Source: Azolla caroliniana
Taxonomy: Eukaryota; Polypodiophyta
NCBI GenBank assembly: GCA_043228905.1
Contig: JBHGNT010000016.1
Coordinates: 11,222,001 to 11,286,000, forward strand
Direction: 5' to 3'
DNA: 64,000 nt
Below the pieces are notes generated by a model. That model did not search any database. It was not told the origin of the DNA and was given only the letters and a program-made list of their open reading frames with translations. Below are positions 30,111 to 39,849 of this stretch, one piece after another; position 1 is the stretch's first letter, and each line of letters opens with the position of its first letter. The position numbers and the translations under genes are program-made.

Positions 30111-30383
30111 TGTTGGCATAAAAGGCCGACTCCTTCCACTTTGTATCCTAAGTGTGAACACCTTCTCAAGTTAGCGCTTGAGTATATATATAAGCCCAAA
30201 TGTAACATTGTAGAGAGAGAGTTACAAAAGAGAAATACAATCTTCTATTAGAGCTTCAACTGTGCATCTTGTTTCTTACTTTCCTTGATATAGTGCACAT
30301 TCTACTTCTCTGTCTTGTACTTGTTGTTTGCTTGGCACTACCTTGCAGGTGCTCATATATTCTTCCACATATCATCCTCAACA
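30111..30383 (+). repeat. Copia-like LTR, solo or remnant
   Basis: TGTTGGCATAAAAGG...CATCCTCAACA with terminal TG and CA, and a plus-strand TATA box (gagtatatatataagccc, about 30180-30197) followed by a GA-rich leader. No primer site follows and the flanking pentamers (gagtt and acgat) do not match, so it is a remnant or an LTR that has lost its partner. Confidence 0.6.
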
Positions 30384-30502
30384 ACGATTGTAGTGGATGC
30401 GTTGCATACGGTTGTAATGAAGGTCTCCCACGGAGGTGGAAGGCTAGTCATCAACAATAGAGCTTTAGGATCATCATCAACCGTCATATGTTGAGCTCAG
30501 AT

Positions 30503-30892
30503 CTAGGAGATTATGCCCTTGTAGGAGTTCAGGTGTGCCATGATCGAGTTGGAGTCCTTTATCCGAAGATTGTAAAGGTGTTGTATTAGATATATCTTCG
30601 TTCCGGCCACCATTTTCTTGTAAGTATCTGACAACATTTTCCACAATTCATGAGTTGTAGCACAAGATTGAAACGTGTAATACACGGATTCAAATATGTG
30701 CATGCGAATGGTAGGACAAGCTACCCGGTCCAACTTCATGCAATTGTTTGGTTCATATTCTGTTGGAGCATTATCAATTTTTATTGGATCAATTTGACCC
30801 CTCACTATTAGGTAGTCTTCCTTCCAAAAGTTGAAGTTCGTGCCATCAAACTTCCGAAGACTCATTCTCGATGAGCTGGATGTCGAAGCCAT
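30503..30892 (-). pseudogene. gag: Copia gag fragment
   Basis: A 129-codon frame starting ATG 30892: SLRKFDGTNFNFWKEDYLIV, then ELWKMLSDTYKKM and HLYNLRIKDSNSIMAHLNSY, a plant Copia gag capsid N-terminal domain. Everything downstream (protease, pol) is absent, so the element was truncated near 30503. A tRNA-Met primer site lies upstream at 31183-31195. It belongs to a different family from Copia A, F and H. Confidence 0.85.
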
Positions 30893-31182
30893 TGTAGTAA
30901 GAATTGGCTAGTTCATAGTTTTGCTTGGAGTGGTTACGACCGTATGTGGTTTACCTAAGGTGAGATCTAGTCAGAGTGTGCACGAACGTGGAGAAGGAAG
31001 TGCTTCTCTCTTTCACGAAGTGCAGGTTTGTAGTCGCCGAACGGAAGTTTCAATAGAAATTTCAACAAAGTGAAATTTGGGGAATCTGTTCCAATAAATC
31101 TAGCAAGCTTGGATTCTTCATCAGACGAATGAAATGCGAATGTTGCAGGAGTGAACGACGACCTGCAATGGACGAACCTCTT

Positions 31183-31195
31183 GCTCTGATACCAA
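31183..31195 (-). other. Primer-binding site (initiator tRNA-Met) of the truncated Copia
   Basis: Minus strand ttggtatcagagc, upstream of the gag fragment and next to a degenerate LTR end (tattggg where tgttggg is usual). Confidence 0.85.
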
Positions 31196-31196
31196 C

Positions 31197-31520
31197 TATT
31201 GGGAAAGATTGTTGTCAGTAAACATGTGCAATAGTGTATATATGATTGTGTGTGAGCTAATAAACAACAATTGTGTGGATGAAACAAAAGATTAGTGTAA
31301 TCTTAGGCTAATTCTAAGTAGAAAGGAGAGAAAGGGTGAGAGAGAGACGACTGGCACAATGGTATATATTGTATACTTCAAGAAAGGGAAACAACAACAA
31401 ACAGACAATACAAGCTTGGTTATATGCTAACACAAGCTAGGGCAAATGCCCTTTTCGATTATTACAAATATGGGCGTGAATACGACCATTATATGACCAT
31501 ATTCGACACAAGAAGTGGAG
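31197..31520 (-). repeat. Probable 5' LTR of the truncated Copia
   Basis: Starts at the primer site. A TATA-like sequence on the minus strand lies near 31360-31372. The far end cannot be placed because there is no second LTR to compare, so the right coordinate is approximate. Confidence 0.45.
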
Positions 31521-32512
31521 CCTAAACACTCCAAACAAAGACGTGAATTATGGCTAATGATGATGGCCAAGGCATTGAGAGAGGACATGGAGACAAGAAG
31601 AAAACTAAAACTAAAGCTCTAGTGGAACGTGATAAATAGTGTTGATATTGTCACTTTTATACTTCTCTTACAATTTAATATAATATAATTTTGTCTTGGG
31701 GCTTTGTCTCATGCTTGGTGTATTTTCCTCCTCGTTTTCACATTGGGCCAACGTCAATATCGTCAGACAAGGTCTCAACGTAAAGTGACGAACTAATACC
31801 AAACCTTGTAATCTAGTATTGTTATTGACATTGTAACAATTGTTCATTTAAATTAGGTTGTTTTCTTTAACAAAGTAGAAAGGAATGCAATGATGCTTCC
31901 TGGATGAGGAGTAAAGAGTCCCAAGAGCATTTGCAATTTCTTCTGATGTGCACGATCGGGGGGCAATGCTTTTTATACCTAAAATGTTTTCTTGTTAAGA
32001 TTGAATGCATGTCTAAACAAATCCTCAGAGATTGAATTAGATGATATTCCATCTGCATTTGTGTTGCCATTGCTAAAGGTTGGTTACATTTTGTAGGACA
32101 TATTCATTCCCTATTCCTTTTCGAGTTACGAAGATAATATCAATGTCATTGCTCAATATAATGTATCTGTTAGTCATAGGTGGAGTGGAGGTCTTAGGAT
32201 GCAATGCAACATCACTTTCTTATACAAAGCAGAGGCATCTCAAAAATACGACACAAAGGAGATTGGATCATTGCTGGTTGCTTTATATGTCGCATCTTGG
32301 GCGTATGTTTCATGTTGTCGTAAGTGAACAATTGACCGAATGAGCAACACCCTAAAATCGGTGGATCATTCGGTCTCATACATACCTGTCCCATGGTCTT
32401 GTTGACCTTTGTTTCTGTATGTTCTTTAATGCTAACTATTGTTTGTTGTATCAGTATGTATGTTTGCCTGTATGTATGTTTCCTTGTATGTGTGTGTGTG
32501 TACATACATACA

Positions 32513-32543
<31 letters not shown>

Positions 32544-32677
32544 TATGTATGTATATGTATATACATTGTGTGCGTTTGTTGTGTTGACTAATGGTGTGCT
32601 GCCCTGCCCTGCCCTGCTTCTTTCTACCTTTTTGAGTTTTATAAAGAGGGAGATCGGGAGGGAGAGAGAGAAGCAGA
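31521..32677. other. Intergenic region upstream of the FUT13-like gene
   Basis: AT-rich sequence with no convincing coding frame. It contains a tetranucleotide repeat (about 32499-32542, around ten copies of taca/cata) and a run of three ccctg units at about 32603-32617. The promoter of the gene should lie here, but I can point to no certain TATA box. Confidence 0.5.
32499..32542. repeat. (TACA)n microsatellite
   Basis: Uninterrupted tacatacataca tract of about 44 bases, about 160 bases upstream of the start codon of the fucosyltransferase gene. Confidence 0.95.
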
Positions 32678-32702
32678 ATGCTGCTGCTACCGCAAACCCT
32701 TC

Positions 32703-34249
32703 ATGGCCACCAGGCTCTTCTTCACCATGGCGGCTTGTCTCCTTTTCTTCGTCTTCATCATCATCTTCTTCTTCAGCGTCTTTACCATGACGGACATGGA
32801 TACCCTCCTGTTCGGCGCCTTGGCAGGAGGCCCCTCCTCCCGCACAATCAAGAACAGTAGGTACATGGCTCCCTTGAACACCTCCTCCTCCTCCTCCTCC
32901 TTTACAGATCTCTTGGACGCATACAACCAGTGGGATGCGAAGGTGGGTTGCTCGTCAATGTCTCGTGACGCCAATTATGGTGCATCAATCAGCCATAACC
33001 CTAGCCTGCAGAGCCCTCACCCGGTGGCATGCTCCTCCCTCAAGCAGAAGCATGTGATCGTGTACATCAAGGAGTGGACATGGATCCCTGACAACATCCA
33101 GAACCTGTATTCCTGTGACTGTGGCCTCACTTGCATGTGGACAAAGTCCCAAATCCTGGCTGATGATCCAGATGTGCTACTTTATGAGTCAGTCACTCCG
33201 CCACGCCAGGTAATTATCACCATAGTCCTTTTCTATTTCTTCAGGCCTTTTTGACTTTCAATCGTGCCCTTATTAATGAACGAACAATCATGTCGATTCG
33301 ATTTGCATGTAGATGTCGTTATGTATGCATACCAATTTCCAGATCCTGGATGTCAAACTTGAGTAAGATTGTTAAGGCTATGAGTGGATTGCTGTTTATG
33401 CTTATCAGAGGCGTAGAGGAGAGCCATTGAGGGCTTACATGGATTTAGAGGCAGGAAGACGGCGTAGTGGATTTGAAGACATATTCATAGGGTATCATGC
33501 AGGTGATACAGTTCAAGCAACATATGCAGGGGCATCATTTCACATTCAAAGGAGCTATTTCACCTCTTCAATCAAGAGAGATGTATGTATGAAAGGATTC
33601 TACTTCTTGATATATTTGGTTTCATCTATAATACACCCACGATAGTCACTAACCATTACATATTTGCCTCATGTAGGACATCCTGGTATACTGGTCTTCA
33701 TCTCGATGTCTTCCTAACAGAGACAAAGTTGCAGCGGAGCTACTTTCTTATTTGCCACACCATTCTTTTGGGAAGTGTTTAAATAATGTTGATGGTCCAA
33801 ATGCTATGTTAACCATGTATCCGCACTGTGCAGAAGGGCAAGGTGATAGAGTATATTGGTCCTATCACTTGCATTGTACCATGTCACATTACAAGTTTGT
33901 ATTAGCAATTGAGAATACGTGGACTGAGAGCTATGTCACAGAGAAGCTCTTCTATGCCTTAGATGCTGGAGCGATTCCAATATATTTTGGAGCTCCGAAT
34001 GTGTTGGATTTAGTCCCACCTGGATCAATTATCCAGGGTTCAAAGTTTAAAACCATGGAAAAGCTGGGAGAGTATGTGAAGCAGGTAGCAGCTGATCCAG
34101 TGTTGTATGCAGAGTATCATGCATGGCGAAGATGTGGAGTGATGGGAAACTACTATCAGACAAGGGCTGTAAGCCTTGATTCTCTTCCATGTAGGTTGTG
34201 CTCAATAGTCAGCAAAGCTGGTGGAAAGATGGCGACGACTTTATCATGA
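32703..34249 (+). CDS. FUT13: Glycosyltransferase family 10 fucosyltransferase, FUT13-type (Lewis-a alpha-1,4)
   Basis: Three exons: 32703-33209, 33409-33582 and 33677-34249, all with GT...AG introns in phase 0, joining to 417 codons. The start is the ATG followed by a type II signal anchor of about 25 hydrophobic residues (residues 5-29), as in Golgi glycosyltransferases. Exon 1 ends DDPDVLLYESVTPPRQ; exon 2 holds EPLRAYMDLEAGRRRSGFED. Exon 3 holds VYWSSSRCLPNRD, the donor-binding motif KFVLAIENTWTESYVTEKLF and IPIYFGAPNVLDLVPP, and a Cys-rich end CRLC. Length and motif order fit plant FUT13, which adds alpha-1,4-fucose to complex N-glycans to build the Lewis-a epitope. No stops or shifts, so it is probably active. 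It is the only intact host gene seen. An alternative is an alpha-1,3-fucosyltransferase of the FUT11/12 group, but the C-terminal motifs favour FUT13. Confidence 0.93.
33210..33408 (+). other. FUT13-like intron 1
   Basis: Starts gtaatt after the CAG that ends codon 169 and ends ttatcag. Removal joins PPRQ to RRRGEPLRAY in frame. Confidence 0.85.
33583..33676 (+). other. FUT13-like intron 2
   Basis: 94 bases, starts gtatgt after AGAGAT and ends catgtag. Removal joins SIKRD to DILVYWSSS in frame. Confidence 0.85.
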
Positions 34250-36480
34250 ACAGCTTTCTCAGATTCATGACTCTTGTGCACTTCTCTGATGCTGACACAT
34301 GAATTCTGATTGGATTTATGATTTCCTTTCTTGATTTTGGTACATAAGGCCTTAATGAGAATTCGAAAGCTGAAATAGGATTGCTTCTAAATAAGTAACA
34401 TCCACAAACTTAATTTTCCATCCATTGCCAAAACATCCCATTTCCTTTCCACCCCCTCTGCTCAGAAGAGATCCTTGATTCAGAAACTTTGTAGGGATGA
34501 AACTGACAAATTGTATGATGGGCAGATTTCTTTATCAGTCAAGACATCATATTTTTCCGTGCATGTATCCGAATGGGGGAGGATTATTAATGACAAACAT
34601 ATTAAATGCCTTTTCATAAATGTTTTCCACCAATGCTGGCTTCTCTCAGGTGCATTACTTATGTGGGTTTATGCTCTCTCGTCTTTCATTGCTGCTCCAC
34701 ATTACATCCAAATTTAAGGAGATAATTTGATCTTCACATTTTCATGTCATCTGATAGACAAATCAATGTTTAGGGAGCATCATCCAAAAAATACCAAACA
34801 CGAGTATATGATGATGATGGGTTTATCAAGTATGTATGCAACATGGAATCACAGCATAAATACCCCTAGAATTGCTGGTCATCCTATATTTATAAGTTAT
34901 AACCAAAGTAGAGGAGTAACTGTGGCACCATTTAGTTGATCATTCCATGGTTTCGGCAACCAATATAGCATCATCAAAAGCATACATACATCAATGTGAT
35001 GATGTGGCATAAATTTCTTCTTATGATGATAGATATATTTGTTTCTAGTTCATATATTTGTTTTCCTTACATTTCGTTTACTATCTTGATGGAGCGTTGT
35101 TCAACTGTAGTGGCAGTGGCAGGCCGTAGTTTCTTGTTCAATAAAAACAGCCTTTTCTCTTCTTTTTTTAATCTACTTGTGGCAATTCCAAAAGTCTCTT
35201 GTATTGTCTTGTCATATGGGCTTTGCTAAGCATCCATGTGATCATTTCAACATCATTCTGCAAGTCCCTTTTGTCACATAGTAAATTTATCCAATGAGTA
35301 GTGTCTCGAGCCTTAAATCTTGGTATTTTGACATCACTCTCTGGGAGGTGATAAATTTGTGACGTTTCAACTGAAATGCAAAGTGTGAATTGTTCAATTT
35401 GATTTTTCCTATTTTCCTACTACAAACCTTTAATGATACAGACTCGACATGTCAACGACTATTTAATGTAATGGCTTTTAATTAAATTTGATTCATTTCT
35501 CCTTTGACAAACCTTTCATAACATGCACATCATTGCTATTAATGTTTCATGAGTAAAAGGGAATACCCATGTAATTTTTTTGCTTTTCTATTAGACTAGT
35601 CCTTTAATAGCGTAAAATTTCTAGAAATTCATGCATCAGCATGGAAGGTTTCTTTTATAGATGCAATGTTAGCGTCATGATATTATATCATGCTAAATGT
35701 TGCAATTGTATTGATGTATTGATGTTTTTCAATTGCCATCAGTTTTGGGTGAATTGTTGCTTAACCTTGTGAACTTGATTAGGTTTGATTGTTTGGATTT
35801 CAAGGTGTGTGGGCTACCCTCACGTTTTGGTTGCCTCCATATGGATATCTCTGGAGCTCTTGAAATGCCATGATGCATATGTCATTTGATATTGTTTTTA
35901 GTGTACCAGATGAATCTCCTTATGATTGAGATGGCCAACAAATTTTGCCAAATAGATGACCCTCTATAGGCCCCTCTAGTCAAACCCGTTTTGATTGCGT
36001 CATTCATTAGAGTATTGAAGCAATATAATGTTTTACTTAAACTAACTCAAAGAACTACATTACTTGAGCCACCCTTCTCTAAAACCTTATCTATTGGTTT
36101 TGGTGCTCCTTGCTTTTGTCAATATATATAGATTTAAGGTAGAAATCAAACATACTCAATCGGTATGCTTACTACAAATATTATATTTCTAGGGTCACCC
36201 ACATGGTCTTGTTGATCGACTCTCCCATGACAATCACTTCTAGGAATTATATTGTGCTCTTGCATTCAATTATAGGTGCTAATTTGATATATCCCATTCG
36301 GTATCTTCGAACCCGAGAGTCGGTGAATTCAACCCCGCAATGCTTACAAAAATTGGAAGACTCCTCATTCTCGATAGATCGATAACAGTCTTGAAAATGC
36401 CCCCTTTGAAGTTGTAGATGTTGTAGCTGCATACAAACAATTGTTTTCACTCATCCTTGAGTAGACTTGTGAGTGATAAG
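34250..36480. other. 3' flank of FUT13-like gene and AT-rich intergenic DNA
   Basis: Presumably includes the 3' untranslated region; the first clear AATAAA I note is at 35140-35145, about 890 bases past the stop, so the true end is uncertain. Only short, low-complexity reading frames are present. I see no gene or transposon I can name. Confidence 0.5.
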
Positions 36481-36649
36481 TTGGACGCCAAGAAGTTGGT
36501 TCTTTCCATGTGTGTCATTGGGCCGATGTTGATGGTGGAGACGAGTATGGAGGGGTTTAGAAAGTCATCATTGACTTCATGTTTTGTTCCTAGCATGAGA
36601 CAAATGGAAAACTTCAATTATTAGAGAATGAGCATCCAACATGTCATTT

Positions 36650-36830
36650 TTCCGATGAATGCTAAATTAGCCATAAGGTAAAGGAGGTGTGTAGTGATCA
36701 ACGTGGAATGTGAATGTTGACCCTAATAGGTAGTGGCAAAAAACATTCACAGGGTCTATGATTTTTCTCTTTGTGTCATGGATAATTTTTCTCTACTTTT
36801 TTAGAGGTGGGAAGTTGCAACTAAGTATTG
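36650..36830 (-). pseudogene. Ancient Gypsy RNase H relic
   Basis: The plus-strand text taaaggaggtgtgtagtgat then caacgtggaatgtgaatgtt, gaccctaataggtagtgg and gtctatgatttttctc follows the Gypsy C RNase H region (about 14795-14890) base by base with many changes. It is therefore a degenerate minus-strand copy of the GRKFTFHVDHSALLYL region. Flanking sequence for some hundreds of bases may be the same relic but is too decayed to align by eye. Confidence 0.6.
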
Positions 36831-36979
36831 TTTTCCAAAAATTGGTGTTTGGGCAATCTTTCCCATCATCTTAGGAATACGACTTGGTTTAGTTTATGTT
36901 GGTTCCCATCTGAACCTAAGTTGTATCTAACACACGAACATATTTTTCCTGACTAAAGCAATCAATGTAAATGGCCATT

Positions 36980-37191
36980 TGGTAAGCCACAAATTGGGAG
37001 AATTTGCACCTACTTGAAGTTTCCTAAGGAAATTGAAGATCTTCTTGGTGAAGAGCGCATAGGTACTAGAGGTGCTTGTAACTGAACATATGGTAAGCCA
37101 CAAATTGGGAGAATTTGCACCTACTTGAAGTTTCCTAAGGAAATTGAAGATCTTCTTGGTGAAGAGCACATAGGTACTAGAGGTGCTTGTG
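36980..37191. repeat. 111-bp tandem duplication
   Basis: The stretch beginning ggtaagccacaaattgggag at 36981 recurs at 37092 and is almost identical for about 100 bases, differing at only a few positions (for example agagcgcatagg and agagcacatagg). High identity implies a recent local duplication. Confidence 0.9.
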
Positions 37192-38304
37192 GGTGTCAAA
37201 AAGATTGAATTGATGTGTCATTCCCTATCCTTTCGAGTTATATTATTTACAAGTTACAACTTTCTCATGTCACCATGCTTCATTAGAAAGATGATTCTGC
37301 AACACTAGTAGTACCACCACTTATACAACTTTAGGAGGACATTGTAGATGGCTATTTTTCAGACCAATATGTGGAACTCTTGTTTAATTAGAGATTTACA
37401 ACAAGGGCCTATAAAGGAGTATCTTGACGACTTGAACCTTGATTCTTAGTGTTGGTCGATGAGAATGGTGTCTGGTTAACAATTCCATGAGGAGGTGTGG
37501 AAAAGTACATGAGGTATCAAAGCATCCAACTATATCATCATATTTACCTTAGGAACCAGGAAAAGCCTTTTTGTTGATAGGGATCAGAGCATCTAGGTTG
37601 GCTTTGGCTTTGGTAATGACCTCATTGATAATGTCCCAACAAAATGTGGCGGGATATTGTGAATGTGCATTTGGAAATGACTAGGTTGAGCCTTTGTCTC
37701 TAGACATTTCTCCAAGCATTTTATTGTGATAATTTGTGGTGCATTTTAGTGTACATATATAGAATCATGAAGGTTCTTGATGATGGATACAAGAAGATAT
37801 ACATGAGTATAGAAACAAAATAATATATTGATAGCAATCAATAAGAAATTTGTAGAATATCCAACGCGAATGGGTAGAAATATTCTTAATAAAAGAAGTT
37901 TAATTACAAAAGCTTGATTATCGTTATGATTGGTAGTAAAAAGACTTTGATTGGGAGAAAATCCATTGTTGTGTTGTTGAGTGTGCAAAGAAAAACAATG
38001 GAATTCTAGTTTGTGATAGTTAGGGTTTGGTGAAAGACATAGCTCGAAAGGCATGCAAAGAGATGAAATTATTAGAAACTTAATTAACATTAAGCAAAAT
38101 TGAAGAGGGAAATAAAGAACAAAGAACTCAGTTCACTTGATCACCTCCAATAAAGGTGAGAGACAGATCCAAGTCCCCTACGGGTGTTCCATACCACTAT
38201 GTGCGGACATTGATCATGTCTTGGGTTTGAAGGAGGCACACTTGTATGAAGCTAGAGCTTTGCCATACTATCAGAGTCTCTATCTCAAAACAATAAAGAA
38301 TAGA
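37192..38304. other. AT-rich intergenic DNA
   Basis: No coding frame with recognisable content, no RNA gene and no clear repeat. Decayed retrotransposon is likely but not demonstrable. Confidence 0.4.
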
Positions 38305-38312
38305 GATGCCCC

Positions 38313-38724
38313 TAACAATCGGCAACAGTTCGGTTCGGTTTGAGAGGATCAAAATCGAACCGAACAACGAAACCGTTAAACCGAACCCTTAAAGTTTTTT
38401 AAACCGTTAAAACCGCGATTTCATAGTTCGATTTGGTTTTCAACTAAAGTCAAATTATAATTTATAAATTTATAAATTTTTTATTTTTTATTTTTAAATT
38501 TTTTTTAAAGATGTTCCTAAAATGTGAGAATAAGGCATGAAAATGAAAAGATTGTTTAAAAACAAATTTTTTAAATTAAAAAAAATACCGTTAAACCGTT
38601 TAAACCGTAGTTTCTAATAGTTGAAACCGAACCGTTTGAACCTCACTTGAACTGAATCGATTAAACCGTTAAGCTACAGTTTCGTGGTTCGATTCGGTTC
38701 AAACTGAACCGTTGCCGATTGTTA
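38313..38724. mobile_element. hAT-like MITE (412 bp)
   Basis: Terminal inverted repeats: left taacaatcggcaacagttcg, right cgttgccgattgtta preceded by aaactgaac, matching over about 25 bases with few mismatches. Subterminal copies of aaaccgttaaaccg and its complement fill the ends, with an AT-rich centre. It is flanked by an 8-bp near-duplication, gatgcccc (38305-38312) and gatgcctc (38725-38732). No protein is encoded. The 8-bp target site and cggttcggtt-rich ends suggest a hAT-derived non-autonomous DNA transposon. Confidence 0.8.
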
Positions 38725-38732
38725 GATGCCTC

Positions 38733-39313
38733 CTTCACGAAGGTACCTAGTCTTCTTATGTACGCTCAAACCCGAGACCTTTGTGTGTTTTTCACAATTG
38801 GTTGCTTTTTTCAAGAAAATGTAACCAAGTGATGAAACACTCTCAAGTTATCTCCCACCATAGGATTGAGATAACTCAATCCTCAACCTTCATCCTTACA
38901 AACTAGTCCATAACTACAGTTACGATTATATGCTCGTAACAAAAACCAAACAAAAAATGAAGGTACTCAAGTGATAAGAGTTATCCACTTGAATGATAAA
39001 GTCGATGTCTTGAATTGAGCTAGGATCAATGAAGGAAAACTGTGAGCTATAATGCTGAAGTGATGTCAATAATGTGGATATGGACATGGCAATGAACATG
39101 TTGCCTATCCAAGTACTAAATTGTACTAAAAGAAATATGTATCATGGACAATAATGTGGATATGGACATGGACATATACACATAGACATAAATTGTACTA
39201 AAAAATAAAAATTTAATACATATATGCATGCACTTAAACAATCATGTACAATTACACATATACACTCAGGTGAATGCCTATGTGCACATAGACCTAAAAC
39301 CAAGTAACCACAT
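38733..39313. other. Intergenic DNA
   Basis: AT-rich; short direct repeat of aatgtggatatggacatgg at about 39070 and 39155. Nothing else recognised. Confidence 0.4.
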
Positions 39314-39416
39314 TGTGAAAGTTAGCATGCGGAAGCGTTCGACAAACTGGCTTAGCCGGATAGCAACAGAAAATGAGAAAAGGTTTAATGGAGAACTTAA
39401 CATAGAGAATACGCGT

Positions 39417-39454
<38 letters not shown>

Positions 39455-39811
39455 AGAACATAAACTCAATTAAAAAAATAACACTCTGAAAACTCTCTAT
39501 ACATAGAATGTGCTCAGAGAGCAATTTTATACAAGTCCATAAAGAAATGACAGAAGTACTGACATGTACTTCAATGCTCACATGTGCGACTATCACGGAC
39601 TCCCAAAAATATGCCTATGTACTAGGCTGGATCCGTAGGCCTCTAACGGCCTACCGGTTTCAATCCGATCCGGGTCTCCTGGTTCCGGATATCATCCAGA
39701 CACCAATCCAGTTCTCCGATCCGGATACTGATCCGACTCTCCGATTCGGATACCGATCCGGCTCTTGCTTATTCAGCCGATCCGGATCCGGTTGAGCTTG
39801 CTCGCTCAACA
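39314..39811 (-). repeat. 3' LTR of the 39-kb Copia (498 bp)
   Basis: TGTGAAAGTTAGC...GCTCGCTCAACA. It is related to the Copia F LTR (52364-52819): shared tttaatggaga, gagaatacgcg, ttatacaagtcc and gagctt. It contains a GA microsatellite (39418-39453) and a TATA-like tataaaattgc on the minus strand near 39520-39531. Confidence 0.88.
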
Positions 39812-39835
39812 CTCCCCCTCAAGCTCAACTTGAGG
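39812..39835 (-). other. Polypurine tract of the 39-kb Copia
   Basis: Minus strand ttgagcttgagggggag immediately before the LTR start TGTTGAG; the usual plus-strand primer. The same tract occurs in Copia F at 47885-47908. Confidence 0.85.
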
Positions 39836-39849
39836 TCAGATCGTGGTGT

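Noticed and set aside
32393-32790. Small frames over the start of the fucosyltransferase gene
   Set aside because: They read through the TACA microsatellite or overlap exon 1 in another phase.
36927-37199. 90-codon frame with an internal protein repeat
   Set aside because: It exists only because of the 111-bp tandem DNA duplication; no similarity to a known protein.
39228-39473. 81-codon frame ending in an Arg/Glu repeat
   Set aside because: It crosses the LTR boundary and a GA microsatellite, so it is not a gene.
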